DNA of 64,000 nt from Bradyrhizobium tropiciagri (GTDB taxonomy: Bacteria; Pseudomonadota; Alphaproteobacteria; Rhizobiales; Xanthobacteraceae), in assembly GCF_018130545.1 (NCBI RefSeq), contig NZ_JAFCKF010000001.1, positions 682,001 through 746,000 of the forward strand, given 5' to 3'. Below, in pieces: positions 35,121-45,564 of this stretch. A model generated the notes under the pieces. The model had not been told where the DNA came from, did no database searches, and was given only the letters and a program-made list of their open reading frames with translations. The translations under genes were made by a program, and so were the position numbers. Numbering within the stretch: the first letter of the stretch is position 1; every line of letters starts with the position of its first letter.

Positions 35121-36317
35121 TCAGAATGCCCCGGCCAATTCCCTTGCGCCGGGCTTGTTGCTGTTGAAGTCCATCCGCTCGTTGGTGACGGCAAGCAGTC
35201 TGGCCACGGTGTTGTGGCGGATCGCCACCGGGTTGCGCTCGTAACCCGAGCGCTGGAAGAAATTCGTGGTCGGCACCTGTTCGCGCATCGCCTGCGGCAT
35301 GGTCACCATGTCGAGCCCGGTGCCGTCGCCGGTCAGGTTCATCATCTCGAGCTCGGCCGCGGTGAGCGGACGGGTGTAGCCCTTGGCGCGGGCGAACAGC
35401 ACCGAGGTCAGCAGCTTGTGGGTCTGCAGCATCGGGCCGATATCGATGTCGAGCACCATCGCATGGCAGGCCCAGCCCTGCGGCGTATCGGCGAGGCGTT
35501 GATGCGCCGACCAGTCGTCGGGCACGGTGCGCGTGAACGCCACCATCTTCTTCAGCACCACGAGCTTGTGCTCCATCGCCTTGCGCGCCGGCCCCTGCGT
35601 CCGCGCAACCCGCTCGGTCAGGTCCCGCACGAATTCATGGCCCTGTTCGGCCAGGAGCTCGACGGTGTTGGTGGTGAGCAGCTGGTTATAGCCCATCGCG
35701 GTGGAGATCGCGCGCTTGCCGCCGTGCTCGATACCCGCCTGCACGTCGTAATTGCCGGTGCCGCCGGTCTCGAACGAATAGACCCGCACCGCCTGCTCCG
35801 GCGTCAGCCCCGCCGCGCGGGCGTAGCGGGCGTAGGCGCGCTTGAACTCGACCTCGCTGGTTGGCCGCTGCGGCGTGAACTGGAATTGCTCGGCGGCCGC
35901 CCTGACCAGATCCGAGACCACCGGAATCGTTTTCGGCGGCCGCGGCGGCTTGCCGCCTTCCTCTTCGGGCGCCGGATTGACCGGCCGCTTCGGCCCCTCA
36001 TAGACCGGTGGCTGCTGCAGCACGTAGTCATCAAGCGTGATCTGCACGCGGTCGCGGCGCTTGGCATTGCGGCCGCGCCGCTTGTCGGCAATCGCGCTCC
36101 AATAGGCGCCGGCGTCCTGCTCGAACGCAGCACGCGCCTCCTCGTATTCCTGCAGCTTGCGGCGATAGTCCATGATCGCCTGCGGCGATGCCTGCGCCAT
36201 CGCATTGGCGACGGACGGCGGCAACGCATCGGCCTCGCCGGCCAAGACGGACGGCGCGCCGGCGGTGAGCGCGAGCGCGACGAGTCCAAGGCAGGGGCGA
36301 ATCAATTGCGGGCGCAT
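35121..36317 (-). CDS. Conserved hypothetical secreted protein with lysozyme-like motif
   Basis: 398 aa. A signal peptide (about 1-26) is followed by a charged region with a Pro-rich linker (about 100-130: PKRPVNPAPEEEGGKPPRP). The following domain contains a segment of the form Glu-Thr-Gly-Gly with later GGKRAISTAMGYNQLL (near 180-215). This resembles the Glu and GxxQ arrangement of soluble lytic transglycosylase-like folds, though only loosely. Similar proteins are annotated as hypothetical in Bradyrhizobium. A peptidoglycan-related role is a hypothesis, not an assignment. Confidence 0.72.
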   Translation of the reverse strand: MRPQLIRPCLGLVALALTAGAPSVLAGEADALPPSVANAMAQASPQAIMDYRRKLQEYEEARAAFEQDAGAYWSAIADKRRGRNAKRRDRVQITLDDYVLQQPPVYEGPKRPVNPAPEEEGGKPPRPPKTIPVVSDLVRAAAEQFQFTPQRPTSEVEFKRAYARYARAAGLTPEQAVRVYSFETGGTGNYDVQAGIEHGGKRAISTAMGYNQLLTTNTVELLAEQGHEFVRDLTERVARTQGPARKAMEHKLVVLKKMVAFTRTVPDDWSAHQRLADTPQGWACHAMVLDIDIGPMLQTHKLLTSVLFARAKGYTRPLTAAELEMMNLTGDGTGLDMVTMPQAMREQVPTTNFFQRSGYERNPVAIRHNTVARLLAVTNERMDFNSNKPGARELAGAF

Positions 36318-36460
36318 GGCCTCGTTGTAGCAAGCGCGGCCGCGAAGTCAGCCCGGAATTGTCCGGGTCGAAGCGGCCGGATGCCGCGATCGGCTCCAGA
36401 ATTTTCGCCACAATGCGGTGTTCGCCGCGCAAAGCGGCGAACACGACGGGGTGATGACGG

Positions 36461-37090
36461 TTACTTCCATGCGAACACCGGTTGTTCCAGATCGGCGACA
36501 CGGGTGCTGCGCCCGGCCAGCACCTCGCGGAACTGATAGATCAGCGCGGCGGTCGGCGCATGGATCTGCTGGCCGCCGAGACGGAAGCGGATCACGCGCC
36601 GCGCGCTCTCGGGAATCATGACGAAGCTGAACGCGTCCTGAAGCTCGATCGCATCGAGGCCGATGCGATGAACGGACGCGACCTCGTCAGGATTCGGCGT
36701 GATCACGGCATGCGCACCGGCCCACACCACGACCGGCGTGATCAGATAGCCGGACCGGGTCGGATAGTCGTCGAGCATCCCGAGCACGTCGCGTTCGGAC
36801 AGCTTGAGCCCAAGCTCCTCGTGCAGTTCGCGCAGCGCGGCCTGAGGCTGCGTTTCGCCGGCATCGCAGCGTCCGCCCGGCAGCGCCCATTGCGCGCTGT
36901 GCGCACGCAGCCGCGCACTGCGACGGGTCAGCAGAAACGCCGTGCCGTCGCCGTCATCGGCTTCAGTCAGCGCGATCGCGACCGCCGCGCGCTTCAGCGC
37001 CGGTGCAGCGTCCGCCGCGGACTGACGCGCGAATGCGGCGCAGAGCTCTGCGATATTCCGCCGGGTGGCATCGTCAAATGTGCGGGCCAT
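36461..37090 (-). CDS. Nudix hydrolase (NudL-like CoA pyrophosphatase group)
   Basis: 209 aa with the Nudix box G-x5-E-x7-REUxEExGU as GGRCDAGETQPQAALRELHEELGL (about 71-95). The proximal helix contains the catalytic glutamates REL and EE. The region before it, RAAVAIALTEADDGDGTAFLLTRR, and ARLRAHSAQWALPGGR match the NudL (CoA pyrophosphatase) group, which hydrolyses CoA and its derivatives. It is alone and divergent from a hotdog thioesterase gene. Substrate assignment is moderate. Confidence 0.87.
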   Translation of the reverse strand: MARTFDDATRRNIAELCAAFARQSAADAAPALKRAAVAIALTEADDGDGTAFLLTRRSARLRAHSAQWALPGGRCDAGETQPQAALRELHEELGLKLSERDVLGMLDDYPTRSGYLITPVVVWAGAHAVITPNPDEVASVHRIGLDAIELQDAFSFVMIPESARRVIRFRLGGQQIHAPTAALIYQFREVLAGRSTRVADLEQPVFAWK

Positions 37091-37182
37091 TGAGCTTGAC
37101 TACAACACATCAGCGTTTGATGAAATGAGCCGAACGACATGCCTCCTGCGATCAATCATCTGCAAGCAAGGGATCCCTCCTC

Positions 37183-37608
37183 ATGACGGCCAAGGCCGCG
37201 GACCACCTCAAATCCGACGGCTGGAAGATCGCCGAAACCACGGGATTCCTGACCCTGATCGGCCCGTTGTGGGAACGGTTGAAGGACGGCGCGCTCGAGC
37301 TCGCGCTGATCACCGAGGACAAGCACCACAATCGCCGCGGCCTGGTGCAGGGCGGCGTGATCATGACCTTTGCCGACCGCGCCTGCGGCATGGCCGCGCG
37401 CTTCGTCTCGGGCAGGCCGACGCTTGCGACGGTGCAGCTCGACACCCATTTCGTCGAGGCCGGCAAGATCGGCGAGATCCTGACGACACGGCCCCGCGTG
37501 GTGCGTTCGACTCGCAGCCTGATCTTCATCACCGCCGAGGTGACCGTCGAGAAGCGCTGCATCGCGATGGCCAATGGCGTGTTCAAGATCCTGAAGAACG
37601 AGAGTTGA
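37183..37608 (+). CDS. PaaI-like hotdog thioesterase
   Basis: 141 aa single hotdog-domain acyl-CoA thioesterase of the PaaI/4HBT group. The helix-start motif HHNRRGLVQGGVIMTFADRACG (about 48-69) and the beta strands after it (LATVQLDTHFVEAGKIGEIL) are characteristic. It is followed 26 bases later by an aldo/keto reductase gene in the same direction, so a two-gene operon is possible. The acyl substrate is unknown. Confidence 0.88.
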   Translation: MTAKAADHLKSDGWKIAETTGFLTLIGPLWERLKDGALELALITEDKHHNRRGLVQGGVIMTFADRACGMAARFVSGRPTLATVQLDTHFVEAGKIGEILTTRPRVVRSTRSLIFITAEVTVEKRCIAMANGVFKILKNES

Positions 37609-37634
37609 TCCCCGTCATTCCGGAGGAACGATCG

Positions 37635-38645
37635 ATGCAATATCGCCAGCTTGGCCGCAGCGGCCTGAAGGTTTCGCCGATCTGCTTGGGCACCATGATG
37701 TTCGGCGGACCGACCGACGAGGCGACCTCGTCGCGGATCGTGGCCAAGGCGCGCGAGGCCGGCATCAACTTCATCGACAGCGCCGATGCCTATAATGGCG
37801 GCAAGTCCGAGGAGGTCGTCGGCCGCGCGATCGCCAACAGCCGCTCGAACTGGGTGCTCGCGACCAAGCTCGCCAATCCGATCGGCGACGATCCCAACCA
37901 TGGCGGGTTGTCGCGGCGCTGGGTGTTGCAGGCCGCCGACGAGAGCCTGAAGCGGCTCGGCACCGACTACATCGACGTCTACTATTTGCACAAGGAAGAC
38001 CACGCGACGCCGCTCGACGAGACGGTGCGTGCGATGGGTGACCTGATCCGCGCCGGCAAGGTGCGCTATTTCGGCGTCTCCAACTACCGCGCCTGGCGCG
38101 TCGCCGAGATCTGCAACATCTGCGACCGGCTCGGCATCGACCGCCCGGTCGCGAGCCAGCCCTATTACAATGCGATGAACCGGATGCCCGAGGTCGAGCA
38201 TTTCCCGGCCTGCGCCTATTACGGCCTCGGCATTGTGTCCTACAGCCCGCTGGCGCGCGGCGTCTTGACCGGCAAATACGCGCCCGACGCGGCGCCGCCG
38301 GCGGACACCCGTGCGGGACGCAACGACAAGCGCATGATGCAGACCGAGTGGCGGCCGGAATCGCTCGAGCTCGCGCAGGAGATCAAGCGCCACGCCGAGA
38401 GCCGCGGCATCACCGCCGGGCAGTTCGCGGTGTCCTGGGTGCTGAACTCGTCGTTCGTCAGCGCAGTGATCGCAGGCCCGCGCACCGAAGCGCAATGGGA
38501 CGACTACATCCGCGCGCTCGACTACCGCTTCACCGCCGAGGACGAAGCCCTGATCGACCGCCTCGTCGTGGCCGGCCATCCCTCGACGCCGGGCTTCAAC
38601 GATCCCGCCTATCCGATCGAAGGGCGCCGGGCACGGACCGGATAG
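37635..38645 (+). CDS. Aldo/keto reductase
   Basis: 336 aa NADPH-dependent TIM-barrel oxidoreductase of the AKR superfamily. The start MQYRQLGRSGLKVSPICLGT is typical. The catalytic tetrad is visible as Asp (FIDSADAYNGG), Tyr of the same segment, Lys (VLATKLANP) and His (YYLHKEDH). The ATG at 37635 has GGAGGAACG upstream. The carbonyl substrate is not predictable. Confidence 0.92.
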   Translation: MQYRQLGRSGLKVSPICLGTMMFGGPTDEATSSRIVAKAREAGINFIDSADAYNGGKSEEVVGRAIANSRSNWVLATKLANPIGDDPNHGGLSRRWVLQAADESLKRLGTDYIDVYYLHKEDHATPLDETVRAMGDLIRAGKVRYFGVSNYRAWRVAEICNICDRLGIDRPVASQPYYNAMNRMPEVEHFPACAYYGLGIVSYSPLARGVLTGKYAPDAAPPADTRAGRNDKRMMQTEWRPESLELAQEIKRHAESRGITAGQFAVSWVLNSSFVSAVIAGPRTEAQWDDYIRALDYRFTAEDEALIDRLVVAGHPSTPGFNDPAYPIEGRRARTG

Positions 38646-38762
38646 CATCAAGGCCGGCGCTCCACTCGGCTGCGCCGAAGTTACGTTTCGTAGCTTCCGA
38701 ATTGCGCCGGCGTCGCGCCGGCTGCACCATCGGCACATGACAATGCTGATGCTGGTGCTGCC

Positions 38763-38963
38763 GTGACGGCATCCAATGCACTGGACTGGATCGTGGCTCT
38801 GCTGGTGTGCTGGGCGAGCCTGACCGCCATCTTCGAGCCCTCGCGCGGGGCCTCGCAGTGCGACGTCCCCGCTGTGACCAGCAGCGCGCCGCAGGTCCCG
38901 CTCGCGGCGCCGACGCAGGCTGAGCTCGACACGATGATTCGCGACATGAAGCTGCACGACTGA
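38763..38963 (+). CDS. Possible small protein with N-terminal membrane segment
   Basis: 66 codons starting at a GTG. Residues 7-24 are hydrophobic (LDWIVALLVCWASLTAIF), followed by a short polar tail ending in LDTMIRDMKLHD. A nine-codon open frame (ATG at 38737) ends in a TGA that overlaps this GTG as GTGA, which could couple translation. No homologue is recognised and no good ribosome site precedes the GTG, so coding status is uncertain. Confidence 0.35.
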   Translation: MTASNALDWIVALLVCWASLTAIFEPSRGASQCDVPAVTSSAPQVPLAAPTQAELDTMIRDMKLHD

Positions 38964-39006
38964 CCGGCACAGCGCGAAAGCCGTAATCTCGATCCCCGAA
39001 ATGAAA

Positions 39007-39032
39007 CAGGGCGGCGCCGAAGCGCCGCCCTG
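39007..39032 (-). terminator. Rho-independent terminator of katG
   Basis: Read on the minus strand, CAGGGCGGCGC and GCGCCGCCCTG form an 11-bp stem with a TTCG loop closed by C-G, and TTT follows. It lies 24 bases beyond the katG stop codon. Confidence 0.85.
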
Positions 39033-39055
39033 CCCTGATTGCCGTTGCAGGCCGC

Positions 39056-41296
<2,241 letters not shown>

Positions 41297-41339
41297 TTAG
41301 CCGATCCCATCAGGTGAAATTGACTTTGTTGATCGCGAC

Positions 41340-41351
41340 GATAAGTTTATC
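41340..41351. promoter_or_regulatory. GATAA-N2-TTATC palindrome just upstream of oxyR
   Basis: GATAAGTTTATC lies 2 bases before the oxyR ATG. The position suits an autoregulatory site or an mRNA structure covering the start. Its meaning is unknown. Confidence 0.35.
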
Positions 41352-41353
41352 TG

Positions 41354-42310
41354 ATGATAAATGTCACACTCCGGCAACTGAGGTATTTCGATGCGCTGGC
41401 GCAGCACGGCCATTTCGGCCGCGCCGCCGATGCCTGTGCGGTGTCGCAGCCGGCGCTGTCGATGCAGATCCGCGAACTGGAACAGGCCGTCGGCGGCGTG
41501 CTGATCGAGCGCAGCGCGCGGCAGGTGACGCTGACGGCGTTCGGCGAGGAACTGCTGCGCCGCGTTCGCGACATCCTGCGCTCGGTCGACGAACTCGGCG
41601 ACTTCGCGCGCGCCTCGCGCGACAAGCTCGCCGGACGGCTGCGCGTCGGCATGATCCCGACGATCGCGCCATATCTGCTGCCGAAGGTGATCGAGACGCT
41701 GGCGCGGCTGCATCCCGAGCTCGACATCCATGTCCGCGAGACACTGACGCCGAAGCTGATCAAGGAGGTCGCCGAGGGCCGGCTCGATACCGCGATCGTG
41801 GCGCTGCCGGTGTCGGAACCGTCGCTGACCGAGGTTGCGCTGTTCTCGGAGAATTTCCTGCTGGTGCGGCCGGGCGAGGACGCCAAGACCCCGGTGCCGA
41901 GCGCCGAGATGCTGCGCGAGATGCGGCTGCTGCTGCTCGAGGAAGGCCATTGCTTCCGCGACCAGGCGCTGTCGTTCTGCAACATGCAGTCCTCGCCGCC
42001 GCGCGAGGTGCTGGATGCGAGCTCGCTGTCGACCCTGGTGCAGATGGTCGGCGCCGGCATCGGCGTCACGCTGATCCCGGAGATGGCGGTGACGGTGGAA
42101 ACCCGCTCGGCGCCGGTTACGGTCTCCCGCTTCAAGCACCCGCAGCCCTCGCGCACCATCGGCATGGTCTGGCGCAAGACCTCGCCGCTCGCCGCGCAGC
42201 TCCAGCAGATCGCCGACGTGGTGAGCCTCGCGGCCCGCGAACTGCGCGCGCCAAAGGGGGATGGGAGCAAGGAGCCGGCGAAGCGCGCGGGGCGACGGAA
42301 GGTTGGGTGA
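41354..42310 (+). CDS. oxyR: LysR-type hydrogen-peroxide regulator
   Basis: 318 aa LysR-family regulator. The N-terminal winged helix-turn-helix (about 3-62) is followed by the effector domain. Redox cysteines Cys200 and Cys209 are both in EEGHCFRDQALSFCNM, the same 9-residue spacing as the peroxide-sensing pair of E. coli OxyR, so peroxide sensing by disulfide formation is expected. It is divergent to katG, its likely target. The C-terminal tail is basic and low in complexity (about 296-318). Confidence 0.95.
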   Translation: MINVTLRQLRYFDALAQHGHFGRAADACAVSQPALSMQIRELEQAVGGVLIERSARQVTLTAFGEELLRRVRDILRSVDELGDFARASRDKLAGRLRVGMIPTIAPYLLPKVIETLARLHPELDIHVRETLTPKLIKEVAEGRLDTAIVALPVSEPSLTEVALFSENFLLVRPGEDAKTPVPSAEMLREMRLLLLEEGHCFRDQALSFCNMQSSPPREVLDASSLSTLVQMVGAGIGVTLIPEMAVTVETRSAPVTVSRFKHPQPSRTIGMVWRKTSPLAAQLQQIADVVSLAARELRAPKGDGSKEPAKRAGRRKVG

Positions 42311-42368
42311 TCTCGCGCGTTGAGGCGCGATCGTCGTTCGACGCGCGACGCTGACCACACCCACAAGT

Positions 42369-42490
42369 GTCGTCCCTGCGAAAGCAGGGACCCATACTCC
42401 GCGGCGGATGTGGTGAGAGGGACTCGTCGTTGCAGCGGCGCGCAACAATCAACTTCGGTGGTTATGGGTCCCTGCTTTCGCAGGGACGAC
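42369..42490. repeat. Perfect 28-bp inverted repeat (GTCGTCCC family)
   Basis: The left arm 42369-42396 begins GTCGTCCCTGCGAAAGCAGG. The right arm 42463-42490 is its exact reverse complement; the spacer is 66 bases. Each arm can also fold on itself (CCCTGC...GCAGGG). The family member at 52265-52386 has GGC/GCC in place of TGC/GCA. It lies between oxyR and galU and nearly fills a 295-base gap. Confidence 0.88.
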
Positions 42491-42605
42491 AGCGAGTGTG
42501 TTGCACGGCCGGTGACTCACATATCCGCGGTCTCGCGACATGATTTGTCCGAGCTTTGCAAAACGAGCGCGGCATCACACACGGAGCCGAGGAGCTCCCG
42601 CGCCC

Positions 42606-43481
42606 CTACTTCTCCAGATACTTCTTCATCTCGGCGATCAGGCCGTCGCGCAGTTCGGGGCGCTTGAGGCCGAAGGCGATGTTGGCGCGGAGGAAGCCGG
42701 GCTTGGAGCCGCAATCGTGACGCTCGCCCTCGAACTCGACGCCGTAGAATTTCTGCGTCTTGGCAAGCCCGATCATCGCGTCGGTGAGCTGGATCTCGCC
42801 GCCGGCGCCGCGCTCCTGCGTCGCCAGGATGTCGAAGATCTCGGGCTGCAGGATGTAGCGGCCGGTGATCGACAGATTCGACGGTGCGGTGCCCTGCGGC
42901 GGCTTCTCGACCATGCGGTCGACCTCGAAGATGTTGCCGGTACGTTTGCCGACGCTGCAGATGCCGTATTGATGGGTGAGCTCGTCGGGCACCGCCTCGA
43001 CCGCGATCAGGTTCGACTTGTCGCCGAGCTTGCTTGCGGCATCGATCATCTGCTTCAGGCAGCCCGGCGTGTTCAGCACCAGTTCATCGGGCAGCACCAC
43101 CGCGAACGGCTCGTTGCCGACGATGTCGCGCGCGCACCACACCGCGTGGCCGAGCCCGAGCGGCGCCTGCTGCCGCGTGAAGCTCATCGCGCCGGCTTCC
43201 GGCTGGTTCTGCGCCAGGATGTCCTGTTCTGTCTTCTTGCCGCGCTGCGCGAGCGTGGTGTCGAGCTCGAACATGCGGTCGAAGTGATCCTCGATGACGC
43301 CCTTGTTGCGGCCGGTGACGAACACGAAGTGCTCGATGCCGGCTTCCCTCGCCTCGTCGACCACGTACTGGATCAGGGGCTTGTCGACGATGGTCAACAT
43401 CTCCTTCGGCATCGCCTTGGTGGCGGGCAGCACACGGGTACCGAGACCGGCGACGGGAAATACGGCTTTGCGGATCTTCAT
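42606..43481 (-). CDS. galU: UTP-glucose-1-phosphate uridylyltransferase
   Basis: 291 aa nucleotidyltransferase making UDP-glucose for exopolysaccharide, glucans and osmoregulated sugars. The N-terminal KAVFPVAGLGTRVLPATKAMPKEM (about 5-28) binds nucleotide. Central EDHFDRMFELDTTL and PLGLGHAVWCARDIVGNEPFAVVLPDEL (about 107-134), plus the metal-binding DE, are typical, as is VEFEGERHDCGSKPGFL near the end. It is monocistronic. UDP-glucose also feeds cyclic glucan synthesis, which may relate to the exporter at 9022. Confidence 0.96.
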   Translation of the reverse strand: MKIRKAVFPVAGLGTRVLPATKAMPKEMLTIVDKPLIQYVVDEAREAGIEHFVFVTGRNKGVIEDHFDRMFELDTTLAQRGKKTEQDILAQNQPEAGAMSFTRQQAPLGLGHAVWCARDIVGNEPFAVVLPDELVLNTPGCLKQMIDAASKLGDKSNLIAVEAVPDELTHQYGICSVGKRTGNIFEVDRMVEKPPQGTAPSNLSITGRYILQPEIFDILATQERGAGGEIQLTDAMIGLAKTQKFYGVEFEGERHDCGSKPGFLRANIAFGLKRPELRDGLIAEMKKYLEK

Positions 43482-43563
43482 GGGATTATCGGAAGCCTTG
43501 CAACGGGTGGGACGGCGACGCGAAATTCAATCGCTTCTTGGTACCCGTTTTGCAGCCGAGAAC

Positions 43564-43598
43564 AAAGGCGGATGTGTGATGTGCACCCATCCGCCTTT
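43564..43598 (-). terminator. Rho-independent terminator of the OYE gene
   Basis: AAAGGCGGATG (43564-43574) pairs with CATCCGCCTTT (43588-43598). Read on the minus strand it ends in TTTGTT, 19 bases beyond the stop of the OYE gene. Confidence 0.8.
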
Positions 43599-43616
43599 TC
43601 CACCCAAGCGCTCGAC

Positions 43617-44918
43617 CTACCTGGGCATCCCGACGGCACGTGAGTTCACGTGTGACGAAACCGGCACGCCGCGGGATGCAGCCGAAGCGGTGACAGAGGA
43701 TGCGATCCAGCGGCGATATTTGCGGGTCAGCAACGCCGTGCGCAATTGGGCGAGAACCAACGCCTTGAGCGGCGAAACGTTCGGATTTGCCTGACGGCCC
43801 CGGCTCAACCGCCGCAGCTGGAATTTCACGACCGCCATCGCTGCAAGTGAGGCCAACGGCTTGCTCTTCCAGCGGATCGGCGCGACTTCTGGCCGCAGAT
43901 CCTCAGCCCTGCGCCACGCACTCGGCAGATCCGGCCGGACCGCAAGCGCGGTGGCGATGCCCGCGATGGCAACGCCGCTGTCGAGCACCTGCTGCACGAC
44001 GCCGATGCGGCGAATGCCGCCGGTGACCATCACGGGCATTTTGGCGACCGCGGCGATCTCGCGCGCGAAATCGAGGAAATAGGCCTCGCGCGCCAACGTG
44101 CGGCCGTCGCGTGCATCGCCCTGCATCGCCGGCGCCTCGTAACTGCCGCCCGACAGTTCCACGAGATCCACCGGCAATTCATTCAACATCTCGACCACTG
44201 TCTTCGCATCGCGCGCATCGAAACCGCCGCGCTGGAAATCGGCCGAGTTCAATTTGACCGCAACCGAGAAGCCGGGCGACACCGCCGCGCGGACGGCCTT
44301 GACGGTTTCGGTCAACAGACGCGCGCGGTTTTGCAGCGAGCCACCCCAATTGTCAGTGCGCCGGTTGCTCAATGGCGACAGGAACTGGCTGATCAGATAG
44401 CCGTGCGCGGCGTGGATCTGCACGCCGGAGAACCCGGCCTGCTCGCCGAGCTTCGCCGCAGTGACGAAGCGCGCGATCACCTCGCTGATGTCCTGCTCGG
44501 TCATCGCCTTCGGTGTCGCAAACAGGTTGGAATGCTTGCCGAGATCGAGCGCCACCGCCGATGGCGCAAGGGTTTGCTGGCCCAGATTCTTCATCATCTG
44601 GCGGCCGGGATGGCTGAGCTGCAGCCAGATTTGCGCGCCTTTTGCGCGGCCGATCCGCGCCCAGTTGCGGAACGCCTCAAGCGGGGTGCCGTCCTCCAGC
44701 ACGACGCCGCCCGGCCCGGTCATGGCGTGGCGATCGATCATCACGTTGCCAGTGATGATGAGGCCGGCGCCGCCATCGGCCCAGGCCTGGTAGAGGCGCA
44801 ACAACTCGGCCGACGGGAGATGCGCCGCGTCAGCCATGTTCTCTTCCATCGCCGCCTTGGCGATGCGGTTGGGAATGCTGCTTCCATTGGGCAAAGTGAG
44901 GGAATCGAACGGCGACAT
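43617..44918 (-). CDS. NADH:flavin oxidoreductase, Old Yellow Enzyme family
   Basis: 433 aa FMN-dependent TIM-barrel enzyme of the OYE family (enoate/xenobiotic reductases). Signatures are GVVLEDGTPLEAFRNWARI, WLQLSHPGRQ (about 98-107), SGVQIHAAHGYLISQFLSPLSNRRTDNWGG (His-Gly active site, about 165-192) and MVTGGIRRIG near the C-terminal phosphate-binding site. The last 60 residues form a helical tail beyond the barrel (about 360-433). It is divergent from a MerR-type regulator, and its promoter carries a perfect 10-bp palindrome in the spacer. Redox or electrophile induction is therefore likely. The physiological substrate is not known. Confidence 0.92.
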   Translation of the reverse strand: MSPFDSLTLPNGSSIPNRIAKAAMEENMADAAHLPSAELLRLYQAWADGGAGLIITGNVMIDRHAMTGPGGVVLEDGTPLEAFRNWARIGRAKGAQIWLQLSHPGRQMMKNLGQQTLAPSAVALDLGKHSNLFATPKAMTEQDISEVIARFVTAAKLGEQAGFSGVQIHAAHGYLISQFLSPLSNRRTDNWGGSLQNRARLLTETVKAVRAAVSPGFSVAVKLNSADFQRGGFDARDAKTVVEMLNELPVDLVELSGGSYEAPAMQGDARDGRTLAREAYFLDFAREIAAVAKMPVMVTGGIRRIGVVQQVLDSGVAIAGIATALAVRPDLPSAWRRAEDLRPEVAPIRWKSKPLASLAAMAVVKFQLRRLSRGRQANPNVSPLKALVLAQLRTALLTRKYRRWIASSVTASAASRGVPVSSHVNSRAVGMPR

Positions 44919-44960
44919 GGGGCCAGGTCCTTGGCTTGAGTTCCTTGTTGATCTGGGCGC

Positions 44961-44991
44961 ACCCTAACCTTAAAGTAAACTTTAAGGTCAA
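44961..44991 (-). promoter_or_regulatory. MerR-type promoter of the OYE gene with operator palindrome
   Basis: On the minus strand TTGACC (44991-44986) and TAGGGT (44966-44961) are spaced 19 bases apart, the long spacing typical of MerR-regulated promoters. The spacer carries ACCTTAAAGT and ACTTTAAGGT, a perfect 10-bp inverted repeat around a central AA (44967-44988). The regulator gene starts 22 bases away on the other side. Confidence 0.8.
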
Positions 44992-45010
44992 GCGGCGAGG
45001 AGGACGGCGA

Positions 45011-45430
45011 GTGAAGATCGGGGAACTGGCACGGGAGTCCGGCCTCGCCCCGTCGCGCATCCGCTTCTACGAGCGCGAGGGCCTGATCGGGTCGATCGAC
45101 CGCGGTTTGAACGGCTATCGGCAATATTCGCGCGAGACCCGACAGACCCTCGAGATCATCGTGATGGCCCAACAGGCTGGATTTTCTCTCGACGAGATCC
45201 GGAACCTGCTGCCGCCCCACGGCAAGGGCGACTGGAGCCGCGACGCGCTGGTGGCCGCGCTCAAGACCAAAGTGGCCGAGATCGAGGCTTTGCGGCACCG
45301 ATTGGCTGACACCCAGGCCGGGCTCGAGGCCGTGATCGCCCGGATCGAAGCCTCGCCGCCGGGCGGCGACTGTTTTGATAACGCCGAGGGTATTTTGGCC
45401 GGCATCAGGGACCAGGCGAAGCCGGGTTGA
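45011..45430 (+). CDS. MerR family transcriptional regulator
   Basis: 139 aa. The N-terminal winged helix (about 1-70) has IGELARESGLAPSRIRFYEREGLI and GLNGYRQYSRET. A coiled coil follows (about 85-115: LVAALKTKVAEIEALRHRL). No conserved metal-binding Cys cluster is obvious; a single Cys near residue 123 (PGGDCFDNAEG) is the only one, so the sensor is not obviously metal. The GTG at 45011 is the natural start. It probably controls the divergent OYE gene and itself through the operator between them. Confidence 0.9.
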   Translation: MKIGELARESGLAPSRIRFYEREGLIGSIDRGLNGYRQYSRETRQTLEIIVMAQQAGFSLDEIRNLLPPHGKGDWSRDALVAALKTKVAEIEALRHRLADTQAGLEAVIARIEASPPGGDCFDNAEGILAGIRDQAKPG

Positions 45431-45564
45431 TACCGCCGGCCAATTTGTCCCGGGCCAAACCCATCGCGCGGTTTCGTCACGTCCCAAATGCGGCCTTTTG
45501 TTAAGCTATTGGAAACCGTGACGAGGCCTTCTGAGGCGCACGATTTTTGACAGGCATACGACAC

